In this document: positions 25,019 to 36,600 of the stretch, piece after piece | Layout of the letters: the number at the start of each line of letters is the position of its first letter | Position numbering within the stretch: the first letter of the stretch is position 1 | Translations under genes and position numbers: made by a program | NCBI GenBank assembly: GCA_016508695.1 | Contig: VNKQ01000019.1 | Coordinates: forward strand, 496,001 to 560,000 | Reading direction: 5' to 3' | DNA: 64,000 bases | From: Hyphodiscus hymeniophilus | Taxonomy: Eukaryota > Ascomycota > Leotiomycetes > Helotiales > Hyphodiscaceae | The notes under the pieces: model-generated | Seen by the model: only the letters and a program-made list of their open reading frames with translations | Databases searched by the model: none | Told to the model about the DNA's origin: nothing

Positions 25019-25894
25019 TTATGTGAGCTTTTTACTATCCTGCAGCTTCCTCCAATTGCCCAATGGCTCTAGCCCTTTCTCCTTCTCCAACCTCTCCCAG
25101 GGATTCTCATTGAAGCTTGGGTCGTAGTAGTCCAGATACCAATTCTCATTTCGTGGCCCACCTCTATGATTCGTTCTAGAGCTTGCAATTGATGCTGTAT
25201 CGCTGAAGGTATTTAGCGAATTGTCCCCGCCAAGGGTTTGTCTTGGTCCGCCTCGCATAAAGCCTGAGTCGGCCATCGCATTGGATGAACTGATGCTTGG
25301 TCTTTGAGGAATGCTATGGATTCCTTCCTTGCCTGGTGCGGGTGGCTGCACAGGCTCAGAGTCTCTAGATTGAACGGATGCAAGAATAGCCTGTAGATAT
25401 GCTGGTCAGCGATCAGCCAACCGAATTGAAAGAACCACACTCACGTCGATTCTCAACTGCATCTCTTTCGCATCCTCATCCGATAGGGCTACTGGAGGTG
25501 GTTCACTTGTATCGACATATTGAGGCCCGCCCTCATCCGCAGCTAGTATAGGGGGTGGTAAACTCGTATCAACATATTGTGGTCCATCGGCCTCGTCCTC
25601 GTCATCATCATCCAAATCGATTTCTGCATCATTCGTTGACGGTACTTCGGGAGCCTTATTCGGGGCCTCACTGCCAAAGACTCTGGCTTTCCCAAGGGGA
25701 ATCTGATTTCCTCCGCTGCCTTGGCCCTTCGTGCCTCCTTTGTCCAGTGTCTTAATCTCCTGTCCTTCAACGAAGGCGTCTGTTGTGAATTTGCGCTTTT
25801 TCGCTGGTGGCTTATGCGATCCAAATCCGGAGAACCCCATCATTGCTGCCAAGGCCGCTGCTTCCTCCTCTTCGTCTACGTAATTGGGATCCAT
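25019..25894 (-). CDS. Acidic protein of unknown function, conserved-looking ends
   Basis: Two exons (25894-25445 and 25390-25019) with a 54-bp intron (GTGAGT...CTACAG) give 273 residues. It starts MDPNYVDEEEEAAALAAMMG, followed by FSGFGSHKPPAKKRKF with a basic nuclear-localisation-like cluster. The middle is disordered and very acidic, with a repeated phrase GPQYVDTSLPPP / GPQYVDTSEPPP. The C-terminus ends in an aromatic-rich segment (ENWYLDYYDPSFNENPWERL) that looks like a conserved short functional motif. The layout, a helical N-terminus plus NLS plus an aromatic tail, suggests a small nuclear adaptor, but this is inference and I do not recognise the family. The gene is divergent from the calycin-like gene, with 449 bp between the start codons. 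Confidence 0.8.
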
Positions 25895-26343
25895 GTTCTT
25901 CGTTTGCTGGAAGGAATGAAGGATAAGTTTGGATTTTGCAAGGACGTCGAGGGGTGAGGTTCATGGAGAAGAAACAAGCGAAACGAGGCGGAATGTCAGC
26001 CTTACCTTGTGGAATAGTGGAGAAAACGAGGTGATCTGTGTACTGCAATATTGCGGGTTGCACAAAAGTTTGAATATAACTTTCTTTCTGTGATTTTATT
26101 ATTATTAATGACTGAAAGTTCCTTTCAATCGAAAAGCTAAGATTGAATTTCTCTGACACGTTTTGTGATCGACACCATGTCTCGGCCTCAGCGCTAGCCC
26201 TCGAGCTCGAGATTCTCTTTCCAGAGTACAATCTCCCCCATTTTCTCACTCTATCTTGCAGAGTCCCGATCACATAGGAAGTAAATATCGACAGAACCCC
26301 GAGCTATAATCTGCTAACAAATGAGAAGCAGGGTACTTCCAAG
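25895..26343. other. Divergent promoter region, 449 bp
   Basis: This space separates the starts of two opposite-strand genes and must contain both promoters. An AT-rich patch with TTTTATTATTATTAATGAC lies near 26093-26111. No RNA gene or repeat is visible. Confidence 0.5.
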
Positions 26344-26997
26344 ATGGCAGACACAATGCTCCGTGCAGGAAACTCGCCAGAAGGCGCAACAATAGGTGCT
26401 GGTGTCCCCAGAATCACTGAGAACTCTGTAACAAACACCGCAATCACCTTCCGGTCTCCTAAGAAATACAATCCAGTGCTGCCCTCCTCTACCGCCTTCC
26501 AATCTCCACCCCTCGAATGGCTTCAAGGCACGTGGTCCGTCACACACAGCACGCTTCCCATGTGGCGCAAAGCCAAGAACGTTCGCATAACGTACAAAAT
26601 CATTCCACCTATCTCTCCCTCGAGGCCGACGCTCCTCGACGACGAAGTTTGCTCGGAGCCTACGCAGAAGACGTTTATGCCGCAGCCGAAAAGCATCAAG
26701 GGGATTGACACGCCGGATGGTGATGGAGCATGGAACTGGAGGGGTAAGGGCTTGTTGAAGGTTGCTAGTTCGCATTGGGAGGTTCTAGGTTGGGGCGAGA
26801 AGGATGGCGAGAGATGGGTTGTGACCTGGTTCGCGCCGAGCCTATTCACACCGGCGGGGATGGATATCTATAGCGGTAGGAAGGAGGGGATGAGTGAGGG
26901 GCTATATCAGGAGATTATGAAAGGTCTAGAGGGGTTGGAGGCAAAGGAGATGGCTGAGTTATGCAAGAAGGAGATGTTCAAGATCGAGATTGACTAG
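26344..26997 (+). CDS. Calycin/lipocalin-like small protein
   Basis: Single exon, 217 residues, ATG at 26344. After about 55 disordered residues comes EWLQGTWSVTHSTLPMWRKA, with the G-x-W signature that opens calycin beta-barrels. Alternating strands follow (NVRITYKIIPPI; GAWNWRGKGLLKVASSHWEVLGW; GERWVVTWFAPSLFTPAG) and then a C-terminal helix (EGLYQEIMKGLEGLEAKEM). No signal peptide or membrane segment is visible, so it is probably cytosolic. The fold is inferred from the motif and strand pattern; the ligand is unknown. Its stop lies 59 bp from that of the convergent LENG1-like gene. Confidence 0.75.
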   Translation: MADTMLRAGNSPEGATIGAGVPRITENSVTNTAITFRSPKKYNPVLPSSTAFQSPPLEWLQGTWSVTHSTLPMWRKAKNVRITYKIIPPISPSRPTLLDDEVCSEPTQKTFMPQPKSIKGIDTPDGDGAWNWRGKGLLKVASSHWEVLGWGEKDGERWVVTWFAPSLFTPAGMDIYSGRKEGMSEGLYQEIMKGLEGLEAKEMAELCKKEMFKIEID

Positions 26998-27056
26998 AGG
27001 CACTGGTCCGAGATGAAATACCCTGTTTAAGTTATGGTAATTGACAATATGATTTA

Positions 27057-28104
27057 TTAGTCGCGGTGACGGTGCCTATGTCTGTGCCTATTCCCGTCAT
27101 CTCGATGAGAGCTCCGCCTTGACTCCTTGTGTCGGTGTCTTCGTTCGCTGTCGTGACCAACATGCCTCCTAGAGGGTGCTCGGTCTGAATCGTCAAGTCT
27201 GAAACTTTCCAGGCCGTCTTCGTTATCATCTTCATGTTTTCTCTTGTGCTTCCTCCCCTTACGTTCAGATACCTCAAGCTCCCGCATCTCCTTCTCCTTT
27301 TCCTCTCGCCACCGCTTTCTCTCCTTCTCAACGTGCCTCACTTGAGCCGCGCCTTGCTTCATGAAAGCGAGAGGATCGTTTGAAACCGCCCTTGCAGCTT
27401 CTCTTTGCTTTCTTCTTGGATCCTCATTGCCCCAGACATCCTTCCCATGCACTTCCTCTTCCACCGTCTGTCGCTCAGCCGTTGCCTTTGAGTACCACGG
27501 GTTCTCCATCCCCTGTTTAAAACCAGCTGCATTCGAAAACCGCATTGTATACTGATCCTCGTACTCTTTTTTCTTCTTCGCAGCCTCTTTTTCAGCCTCC
27601 GGATTCCTCTCAACCATCTTCTTCGATGTCTCCTGAGGAAACAGATCAATGTGGCCAGCTCGATCGACTAAAGGCGCATCGCTCTTCCGCAGCACAATCT
27701 GCTTTTCAATATTCGCATTATTCGGTGCTGTCTGCTCTGCAGCGACTCGCATCTCAAAATCAGTATCATTCTCGCCGGCCTTCTTCCTCCGTTTGCGCTC
27801 TCGTCCGGAGCCATATGAGCGACTCTCTCGTCCATCTTCATCGTCCAACTTGTCTTCTATCGGTAATGGTGTAGGTATATCCCCTCTCAGAATTTGAATA
27901 CGCCGTTCCGCATCCAATTCTTGCATGCGTTCCTCCTTCGCCTCCTCCCGTGCCTTCGCGGCGGCTTCATCGCGTTTGACTTTCTCAATGTTATCGTGAT
28001 TGTATACGTTCCATGATTTCTTGCCTAGAAGATGCCTACGTGTGTCAGCCCAATAGAAACTCAAAAATAGGACCTAACAAATTATGGGAAACTTACAGCG
28101 GCAT
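27057..28104 (-). CDS. LENG1/CIR_N-domain protein, splicing-associated type
   Basis: Exon 1 is only 8 nt (28104-28097, ATGCCGCT), followed by a 61-bp intron (28036-28096) and exon 2 (28035-27057); 328 residues. Splicing yields MPLHLLGKKSWNVYNHDN, the N-terminal signature of CIR_N-domain proteins (human LENG1 begins with a related KKSWHV motif). The next segment is helical and charged (EKVKRDEAAAKAREEAKEER). Middle motifs GHIDLFP and NPWYSK are typical of the family, and the C-terminus is Arg/His/Ser-rich (RHRHKESRRSSHRD), like RS-type splicing proteins. Relatives are found in spliceosome-related complexes; a nuclear splicing role is inferred. The tiny first exon is easily missed: the unspliced frame would start elsewhere and lose the conserved start. 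Confidence 0.88.
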
Positions 28105-28717
28105 GATCGGAACTTTGAACTCGTGGTTTGCGACTTGCAAAATAAAGTCCAAGTCGAGGCTGAGATCTTGAATTCGAGGCTGCTGCGATAAGGTTTCTGT
28201 GGGGTTGGCCACTGGGGTAGAAAGTGCAAATCCCACCGTCAGCGCCGCTCGGTCGCCTGCTGCCGATGTCAAACCTGCCAGAGACAGTAAACGAAGCAGA
28301 ACTGGAACAGTCCATCTAGGAAGTCTCATCTTGACGACATTTAGATTGAAAAACACACTTACCGGCTTAGTTTATTTATTGGGATTTGGAGAACATCTGG
28401 CCTTTGAGAGAGGAGTCATCGAGATAATCAACACGACCTCGAGATCTGTCCGTTAGCCTTCCGAATAAGGCTGCCTAAGAGGAAAGAACAGCTTATGAAA
28501 CCAGGAAATCGAACGGCAGAGGATCACGCTGGGCGAACAAAAGACAGATACACCATATCATTGTTCGCTATTGATTTATTGGAAGAGGGACGAGTCACTC
28601 GCACATTTGTTCTAAGCTCCTGAAGTAAGACGGCGCCTCTGGAAGCCTCGATCCTCCGTATCTCGATCACATCTTCTATTTGCTATTTGTCTCTCCGGCG
28701 AGAGATAGGGAATAAAC
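28105..28717. other. Divergent promoter region between LENG1-like gene and sec18
   Basis: 613 bp separate the start codons. An open minus-strand stretch (28356-28093) runs into the LENG1-like start and is read as 5' leader, not as a separate protein. No clear regulatory palindrome is visible. Confidence 0.5.
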
Positions 28718-31331
28718 ATGAATATACGACAGAATCTTTTTGGTCAAGGACCACGATCAGGTCGAGAGTCACAGCCAGGACCTGGAGGATACAGTCGAGC
28801 TCCACAACCGCCTCCACGAGACGATACGCCGATGCGAGGATACGATGAACAACAAGGCGGATACAGCGATTCAAGAGGCAGTTACGGGGCTCCTGCGCCG
28901 CCACCACGAGGATCAATGCCTTCAAGACCAGCCGTTGGGCGAAACCAGCCTGCGTCGCCTGCGAGGCGGATTCAGCTACGAATTGCGAAGGTATCAGATT
29001 ATGCTGACAAGACGCTGGAAAGCCAGTATATTTTCGGAAACCTGTGTGTTCTTGTCGTTTTGTATAAGTCGAAGAAGTAGCTAACTCCTCGATCCAGATC
29101 TGCCGTGTCCGCTCAAGATTTCCCTCCCTCCCGAGACGGTTCGGATCTCTATATTCTTCTCAACGGCCGGAACGTTGTCACAGCTCGCCCATTTCCCCAA
29201 TTTCCTCAAGGATGTATAAGTTTGTCAGACCCTCAGCGAACGTGGTGTGATGTTGGGATGATGGACCCTATAACTGCGGAGTTGTATGATCCTTTCAGCA
29301 ATGGGGGACATAGCTATCTCGGAAGCTTGGATGTCGAAGTTGGTTTTGCATCGGTGAAGAAGATCACTGAGACACCTTACGATCAAGATGTCCTATCCGA
29401 TATTTTCATTAAAAATTTTGAGAACCAAGTCTTTGCCCCTGGACAGCGGCTACTTATGGATCACAAGAATATCCCTCTTATGTTCATGATCAAGACTGTT
29501 CAACTGGTCGATCTGAGTATGGAAAAGCAGCCGCAGGCTCCCACAATGTCTATACCCACCGCGAGAGGTATTCTGACAAGACATACTCCGATCACTTTCT
29601 ACAAAGACGCCAAGTCACCAATCAAGCTTAAGGGATCAGCAAAGCGGCCTGCTACCAACTCGATCATCGCCCCGGATTTCAAATTTGAGGATATGGGGAT
29701 TGGTGGATTGGACACTGAATTCAGTGCTATCTTCCGAAGAGCTTTCGCCTCTCGTATTTTCCCTCCAGGCTTGATCGAGAAGTTGGGCATCCAGCACGTG
29801 AAGGGCATCCTGTTATTTGGTCCTCCTGGTACCGGAAAGACGCTCATTGCTCGTCAGATTGGCAAGATGCTCAATTCAAGAGAGCCCAAGGTCATTAATG
29901 GTCCCGAAGTGTTAAATAAATATGTTGGTCAGTCTGAAGAAAATATCCGAAAATTGTTCGCCGATGCCGAGAAAGAGTACAAGGAGAAGGGCGATGAGAG
30001 TGGCCTCCATATTATCATTTTCGACGAATTGGATGCCGTCTGCAAACAAAGAGGTAGCGGAGCTGGTGGTGGAACCGGTGTTGGTGACAGCGTGGTCAAT
30101 CAACTGCTTTCGAAGCTTGATGGTGTGGATCAGCTGAATAACATCCTTCTCATTGGAATGACCAACCGTATGGACATGATTGATGATGCCTTACTTCGTC
30201 CTGGACGGCTGGAAGTCCATATGGAGATCTCCTTGCCGGACCGCAATGGACGAGCACAGATCTTGAAGATCCACACTACGAAGATGCGAGACAACGATGT
30301 TATGGATTCTGACGTCAACATTCAGGAGCTTGCTGACATGACGAAGAACTTCTCAGGGGCTGAAATTGGTGGTCTTGTCAAGTCTGCATCTTCCTTCGCC
30401 TTCAATCGACACGTCAAGGTTGGCACAGTAGCAGGTGTCTCTGACGACATCGAAAAGATGAAAGTCAACAGAGGAGATTTTATGCATGCCCTCGAGGAAG
30501 TCAAAGCCGCTTTCGGTGTCTCTGAGGAAGAGTTGGAGACCGCTATGGCTGCTGGTATTCTACATTTCAGTCCCTACATCGAGAATATCCTCAAAGATGG
30601 ACGGCTATTCGTTGATCTCGTCAGAACATCTGCTACCACTTCCCTGCTCTCGGTTCTTCTTCATGGTCCCCTGGATCTGGAAAAACTGCACTGGCAGCAA
30701 AGATATCAAAGGACTCTAATTTCCCATTCATCAAGCTTGTTTCTGCTGAGAATATGGTTGGCTTCAGCGAGATGGCCAAAATCCAGTATCTGAATAAAGT
30801 CTTCTCGGATGCCTACAAGTCACCGCAAAACATAGTTGTGATCGATAACATCGAGCGTATCATTGAATGGGTACCTATTGGACCTCGTTTTTCGAATCCT
30901 GTCCTTCAAGCCCTTATGGTCTTACTCACCAAACAACCTCCCGCTGTAAGCATTCATCCTCCTTTTCTCACAGAGTTACATACACTGACAATACATAGCC
31001 ACGCCGTCTCTTGATCATAGGAACGACCTCTCAGCGCAGCGTCTTGAAACAGCTTGACCTACAGGCGATCTTCAATCGTGAACTGGCTGTGCCCAACGTG
31101 AATACGCACGCAGAATTAGCGTCAATCTTGCGAGAGGTTCAAGCTTTTGACAGCGAGAATGGATTGGTTCAAAGCCTAAATGAGTTGAGAGATATTACTG
31201 GCACCGATCAAGTCGGAGTAGGGATCAAGAAGGTTCTTCTTGCGGTGGGTGAGGCGAAACAGGAAGTTGGAAACGTGGAGTCGAGGTTTGCGGAGGTTAT
31301 CGCCCAGCAGATCGCTGCGAGCCGTGATTAA
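28718..31331 (+). CDS. sec18: Sec18/NSF AAA ATPase, one-base frame break in the D2 P-loop
   Basis: Three exons: 28718-29043, 29098-30945, 30999-31331, with 54- and 53-bp introns; about 835 residues when the frame is followed. Sec18/NSF disassembles SNARE complexes after membrane fusion. Residues 1-85 are Gly/Pro/Arg-rich, followed by the NSF N domain (RIAKVSDYADKTLESQYIF...) and D1. D1 has Walker A GPPGTGKT at about 350-357, Walker B IIIFDELDAV and the second region of homology (MTNRMDMIDDALLRPGRLEV). D2 begins near residue 620 (SVLLHGP). There the frame shifts: the C run at 30668-30671 has four C, whereas the Walker A consensus and the downstream frame (ENMVGFSEMAKIQYL, VVIDNIERIIEW) need five. 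An intact Sec18 is essential in yeast, so a base missing from the assembly is likelier than a pseudogene. Confidence 0.94.
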
Positions 31332-32186
31332 AGGGCGTCAGATCTGGATGTGATGAGCTTCCTTTGCGCTCAGCGTCAGTGAAGTCGGGCTTAGGGACAA
31401 TATAAAGGGTAGACAGGTGTAGAATTAGAGTGTACTTGTCCAATAGCAGAGTTCAAGTCAGATTTGATGTTGAGGCAAGCACATAAAAGTCGCGAAACCG
31501 TGGACTATCAACCTTTCTCCGCGAAAGTTCTAGTCAAGGTCCTAAGCCACATAGTTTTACAAGTCGCAATTTGTAAACGTTCGAAGGGATATACAGATCG
31601 CAAGTGCGAGCCATTCCTCTCAAAGTCGGCCCTTGGGTGTCGACTCAAAGATAGTCCAACTTAACTCGGGTTCAATACTGGACTGCAGACCCTATGCTAA
31701 TGTCAACACCCTACAGGTATCGCAGACAAGAAGGTGGGAGTGTCTTGCTCGACAACATTTGAGGAGGGCAAAACCACCATTTTAGGAACTTTTCACCAGG
31801 TCCAGCGCAAGAATTTGGGACTGCCGGCTCTCTTCAGACTTTGTCTGTAGTAAGCGTGCCTAATTGTTGACATTGAAAGAAAAGGGGAGTCGGGTTAATG
31901 CTCGCCTAAAGTACCAAAGTAAATATGCAAGTGGGGCGCCCAAAGGTGGGAACACCGGGGAGGTTGCCCGAGTGCGCAGTTCCTCCCGCCCAATATCAAT
32001 CGTTCCATCTGCATATATTTACTCGCTGACTGTGCTATTTCATCTCTGGAAACCGACCGCTGCAAGACGATCTTGTAAATCAGCGCCTTCATTATCGTCC
32101 TCTCAACCACCAGGACCTCTAACTAGTTCGAATCTTCAACACCACGTGCCTCTCCTCCCCGAACCCAGACCAATACGCTCGTGAAG
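31332..32186. other. Intergenic between sec18 and the dehydrogenase gene
   Basis: No coding frame with support. A C/T-rich stretch just before 32187 (CTCTCCTCCCC) is typical of fungal core promoters. Confidence 0.5.
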
Positions 32187-33629
32187 ATGTCAGAGAAAAT
32201 AGCTTTCCTCGGTCTCGGCGCCATGGGATTTGGAATGGCTACCAACTTAGTAAAAACCGGCCATTCAGTAACAGGTTTCGACGTCTGGACTCCCACTCTC
32301 GAGCGTTTCCTAGCAGCAGGCGGCCAAACAGCCACAACACCAAGAGAAGTCGTCAAAGACGCCAAATACGTCGTCTTCATGGTAGCAACGGCTGCTCAAG
32401 CCAACTCTGCCCTATTCGATGAGCAAAGTGGTGCTATCCATTCCCTGCCCAAAGATGTCACGGTGATTTTAAGCTCGACTGGTCCCCCGGAATACGTACC
32501 CAATATCCGAGCTGCGCTGGATGAGAAATACGGACGTAAAGATGTGCAGGTGGTAGATGCGCCTGTCAGTGGTGGTACTATACGTGCTGCAAATGGGACG
32601 TTGACGATTCTAGCATCTGGGCCGGGATCTGCGCTTGAGGCTGCGATGCCGGTGTTGAAAGCTATGGCAGGTAGTAATCTTTATCTCATTCCTGGCGGGC
32701 TCGGTGCGGGTACGAAGGTCAAGATGGTGCATCAGGTTTTGGCGGGTATACATATTACGATGACTTCTGAAGCGATGGGCTTCGCTGCTGCTCTTGGATT
32801 GAACACAAGGGAAGTGTTTGAGGCGGTAAAGGAGAGTGAAGGTGCGAGTTTCATGTTTGGGAATCGAGTGCCGCATATGCTTGAGGATGATAAGACGGTC
32901 TATTCGGCGTTGAATATCATCGTCAAGGATATGGTGAGTCAATCTATCTCGAGGAAAGAAGACTCACTGATGCTATCAGGGTATTGTGACAGCTGGAGGA
33001 AGAAGTGCCCAATTCCCCCTCTTCTTATCCTCAGTCACCGAACAGGTCCTTGCGGCTGGTGTAAGTGCTGGGTATGGACTTGTCGATGATTCAGCACTTA
33101 CGAGTGTGTATCTCCCCAAAAGTCCAGATTTAGTGCTCAAGCAAGCTTCTGCATCCTCAACATCTGATTCCGCCTCGAAGTTGAAGCTTGTCCTTCAAGC
33201 AATGGCAGGTGTACATCTTGTTGCTGCAGCAGAAGCTATGTCTCTAGGCGCAAAAGTGGGGTTAGAAACGAAGAAGCTTTTTGAGATTATCTCTACAGCT
33301 GCAGGGACGAGCTGGATGTTTGTTGATCGAGTACCACAGATGTTGAGTGGGAAGTGGGCATCGAAGAAGAGTATCGACGACGTAATTTCTGATCTGGTAT
33401 GTCTGCTTCCCCTTTTGATATTTGGCCTGGATGAACTTTTTGTTGACAAAATAAGACCTCCGCTATAGAAGAAGCGAATCGATTGAAATACCCACTCCAT
33501 CTTACGGGGACAGCTTTACAGCTGTGCCAACAGGCAGAAATGCGCGGGCTTGGAAAAGAGTCTGATGTTGCGATCTCTAGGATCTGGGATGGTGAAAAAG
33601 GAGCTTTGTTCCCAAAGGCTGGGGCATGA
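32187..33629 (+). CDS. 3-hydroxyisobutyrate/L-threonate dehydrogenase-like protein, C-domain duplicated
   Basis: Three exons (32187-32933, 32980-33396, 33456-33629), introns 46 and 59 bp (the second ends AAG), 445 residues. The ATG at 32187 follows a GTG in frame and is preferred. Residues 1-165 form the Rossmann domain, with FLGLGAMGFGMATNL (NAD(P) binding) and DAPVSGGTIRAANGTL (substrate loop of beta-hydroxyacid dehydrogenases). Then come two copies of the helical C-terminal domain. The first, about 175-290, has GAGTKVKMVHQVLAG including the catalytic-type lysine. The second, about 310-435, has SKLKLVLQAMAG. The copies share HxxxxxEAM, GLxTxxxFE and MFxxRVPxML. Known members oxidise 3-hydroxyisobutyrate, L-threonate or related acids; the substrate here is not known. 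The length exceeds the roughly 300 residues of the single-domain enzyme because of the second copy. Confidence 0.92.
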
Positions 33630-36600
33630 TTCGATTGAAGGCATATCAAAATACAATAAAAATCAAAATTTTAATGTCTGAAAGCCATAACGAGTTATGC
33701 CAAGTAAATCTTCTACGAAGGTTCGATAACGACTTCGCTACCCCGTTCCAAGCGAGGGTTTCCCTTGTACCAGAGATTGACACGCACGTCGTAACGGACG
33801 TGGTATTGGACAGAACCTAAGGGTTGAGACGGAGCTTTTGAGCACGGCTCTCGCTCTCGCCATGCAAAGTCTCCACGGACAACTGCACCCGTTGATAATC
33901 AGGGATGTTCCTTTGACGTTACAAAATGCTGAGAGGTTTGTCGTTAGGCTCGTATTCGCTCGGATATCCGATCTGTCAGGCCTTTGATTGATATTGTCGT
34001 TCGCTTCTCTTCTTAGACTTAATATATTGGATGGCAGGAACTCATTAACTTGACGAGTTTAAATCAAATCACATGACCGTTATATATCCCAACTCGTCCT
34101 TACAGCCTTAATTTGCACCCATCCGAAGAATTCAAAAGAGCAAAATCAGCTGTGACACCATCTCCAAGGCGCTATCTCCCTGCGTCGAGGGTCAACAGAC
34201 TGGTCTCCGCTCATGATTACAGCCCCCTACCCAGCGCGTCAGGGTATCGGAGACTATCATCCAGGTGAATTCTGCACAGGAAAGGAAAGCAGCAGGGAAG
34301 CAAGGTGAAGAGGGGAGCATAGACAAGGTACAATGGACACGCACGTGCCGCGCTCATCTCAAAGCTCGTACGATCTCATCACACAAGCCGAAGACCACCA
34401 GCAAGTGCCGCCTCGACGAGGCGTCCATTATGGAGGTGTGACTCGGCGGCATTGCATGCAGCTGGGCTGGAAAACGGTAGCTGAGACGGAGATGAGAAGC
34501 CGGTTATGATGTGCATTTGATTTCCCACCGTGCTCGGTTCTCTTTCTGTTTCTTGCTGTTTCTTGCTTTGGTAGGTTCTGTTAAGATATTCTTTTGTCAA
34601 TGAGAGCAGGATGTTTGTGAGAAAGAGAGTGGATCTGATAGGGCTGGTTTCTATATGGTGGGGGAGACGGTTGCTGGATGGGGATTGGGGTGGTTGTTAT
34701 GGGGAAGCCTCCGGGACGAGGGAAACAACCGATTCGGCTGCTGGCGGGTGTGGAGTACACGTTTTCCTTGCCGTTGAAGGCGGAACGGTTGGTTGGATGA
34801 GACGGGCGAGGCGGTTTGGGTGTGATCGGGAGAGCGGGATGGTTTCGTGAATCGAGATGAGTTCGTGGGACGCCGGACGGGCTTGATGGATGGCTGAGGA
34901 GTAATTTCATAGGTGGGATGCACTGTGAATCTGTGATGGATGTCCTGTTTTCTGAACTCTCTATCGTGAGCGTAGGAGTAACTGTGAGTATTTGCTTCCT
35001 CCCCAGTATCTGACAGTCAGATCGAGATCTTCAAATAGCTCGTAGGAGGGACCCCGACGACAAGGACCAGTGAATTGGAGGCAACCGAATCGTGCCGACA
35101 GAACGTTTTCGATAGGCCCCCTTCTGGAGAGCAAACTGAGTAGAACACTACTGAACAGTAAGATGACGAGATATCCCTCGGCTGTTTCTGAAATTCCCGA
35201 GATCTTGCTTTGGGGGTTTCAGATTGAGGTCCAACCCGACTGTTGGAATCAGGGATGAGAAGAGGGGCGTGTTGGGTCGTCATTTCGTGGAATATGCCGG
35301 TTTGTAAGAACTTAATAGGTGGTGATGTCTGAAAGCAGCTTTCATACCGGAGAGAGATGCAGTTCGGGAAGTTCGTGCATCCACACCGCGTTGGACGACT
35401 GATAAGGAAAGGAGGAGCAATGGTTCCTGCCTGATGAACCTGTCGATTGGATCAAGCTGTGATATGGTGCCTACCTACCGAGTATGAGATGCTGCATTGC
35501 CGACGAACACAACTAATGATTTGGGACTGTCGCTGTTGTGCAATTGAAAGCATCCCAATCTCTGCATCCCAATTTCTCCATTTCTTTTGTGGCATCATGA
35601 ACGAAAATGTATGGAGCTGGTGCCCAATGTCGATGATCTCAGGGTCCGAGGGTCCAGATTCATCAGTCGTACTGCGCCCTGGCGGGGGACGTTCTCCCAT
35701 CTTCCGGCGGATTTGACCAACAATGGCTCAGCATTGCTCAGCACAACAGCGAGGATGCTCTCCCGTGTCCACAGCGCTGGGCCCCGAAAGCCCACACTCT
35801 CACCCGGACTGAGACGGCCAATTTCTTTTTTGTCCTACTGCGAAATCGCCGGATGGCTCAATCGTTACATCAGCAGATGGAATTTGGGGCATCGAGGATA
35901 CTTATCATTTCCCCTGGAAGCCCAAAGTGACACTGCAACATCTGCAGAATAGAACAGCTTTATCAGGTGCAAATCGTGAAGTGCCTTCAGGACGAGTGAC
36001 GATTGAGGTTGTACGCTTGAAGAGGAGAACTATGCAGTGGGAACTGCACAGCTATATATAATATATACATATATCTCCTTCTCTCTCTCTCTTACACTGG
36101 ATGATTGCGAGTACGGAGTAGAGTGATCACAATCACAGTTTTTGTCCCTGCCGATGCCCATGACAATAATACGGAGTAAATGCAATGCCCTTGTACGTTG
36201 GTCACAGCGTGCATGCTGCCCAGTTAGGCCATGCTCCTCTCAATGACATCGACGCAATACCGCACAGAGCACACAGGACACTTCAATAGTCCAAGTACCT
36301 TAGGAGGACAACTTCATAGGTTTGGGTGCTTTCGCTTTGTCTTCGCCATGATCATCAGCTGAAGCGAAGTTGAAAGGCCAAAAGCCGACTGAACGAGCCA
36401 ATACGGGAATGCTTCGAGGATGATCCAATGGCTGGAAGAGGCGCAAAGCCGCCGGATCCAATTGCCCAATTGCTTGTCGTTCGCTGGGGATGCAATTCAG
36501 GCGAGACTTCCTTCTGCGCAGCGATGGCGATGCCATCATCGCCACACTCGGGGCAGAAATGAACCCAGAAATGGGAGGTATATGAGAGATGATGGGTACA

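Noticed and set aside
28093..28356. Minus-strand frame with a hydrophobic N-terminus (signal-like)
   Set aside because: It runs directly into the LENG1-like start codon and ends in that gene's first intron. It is best read as the gene's 5' leader.
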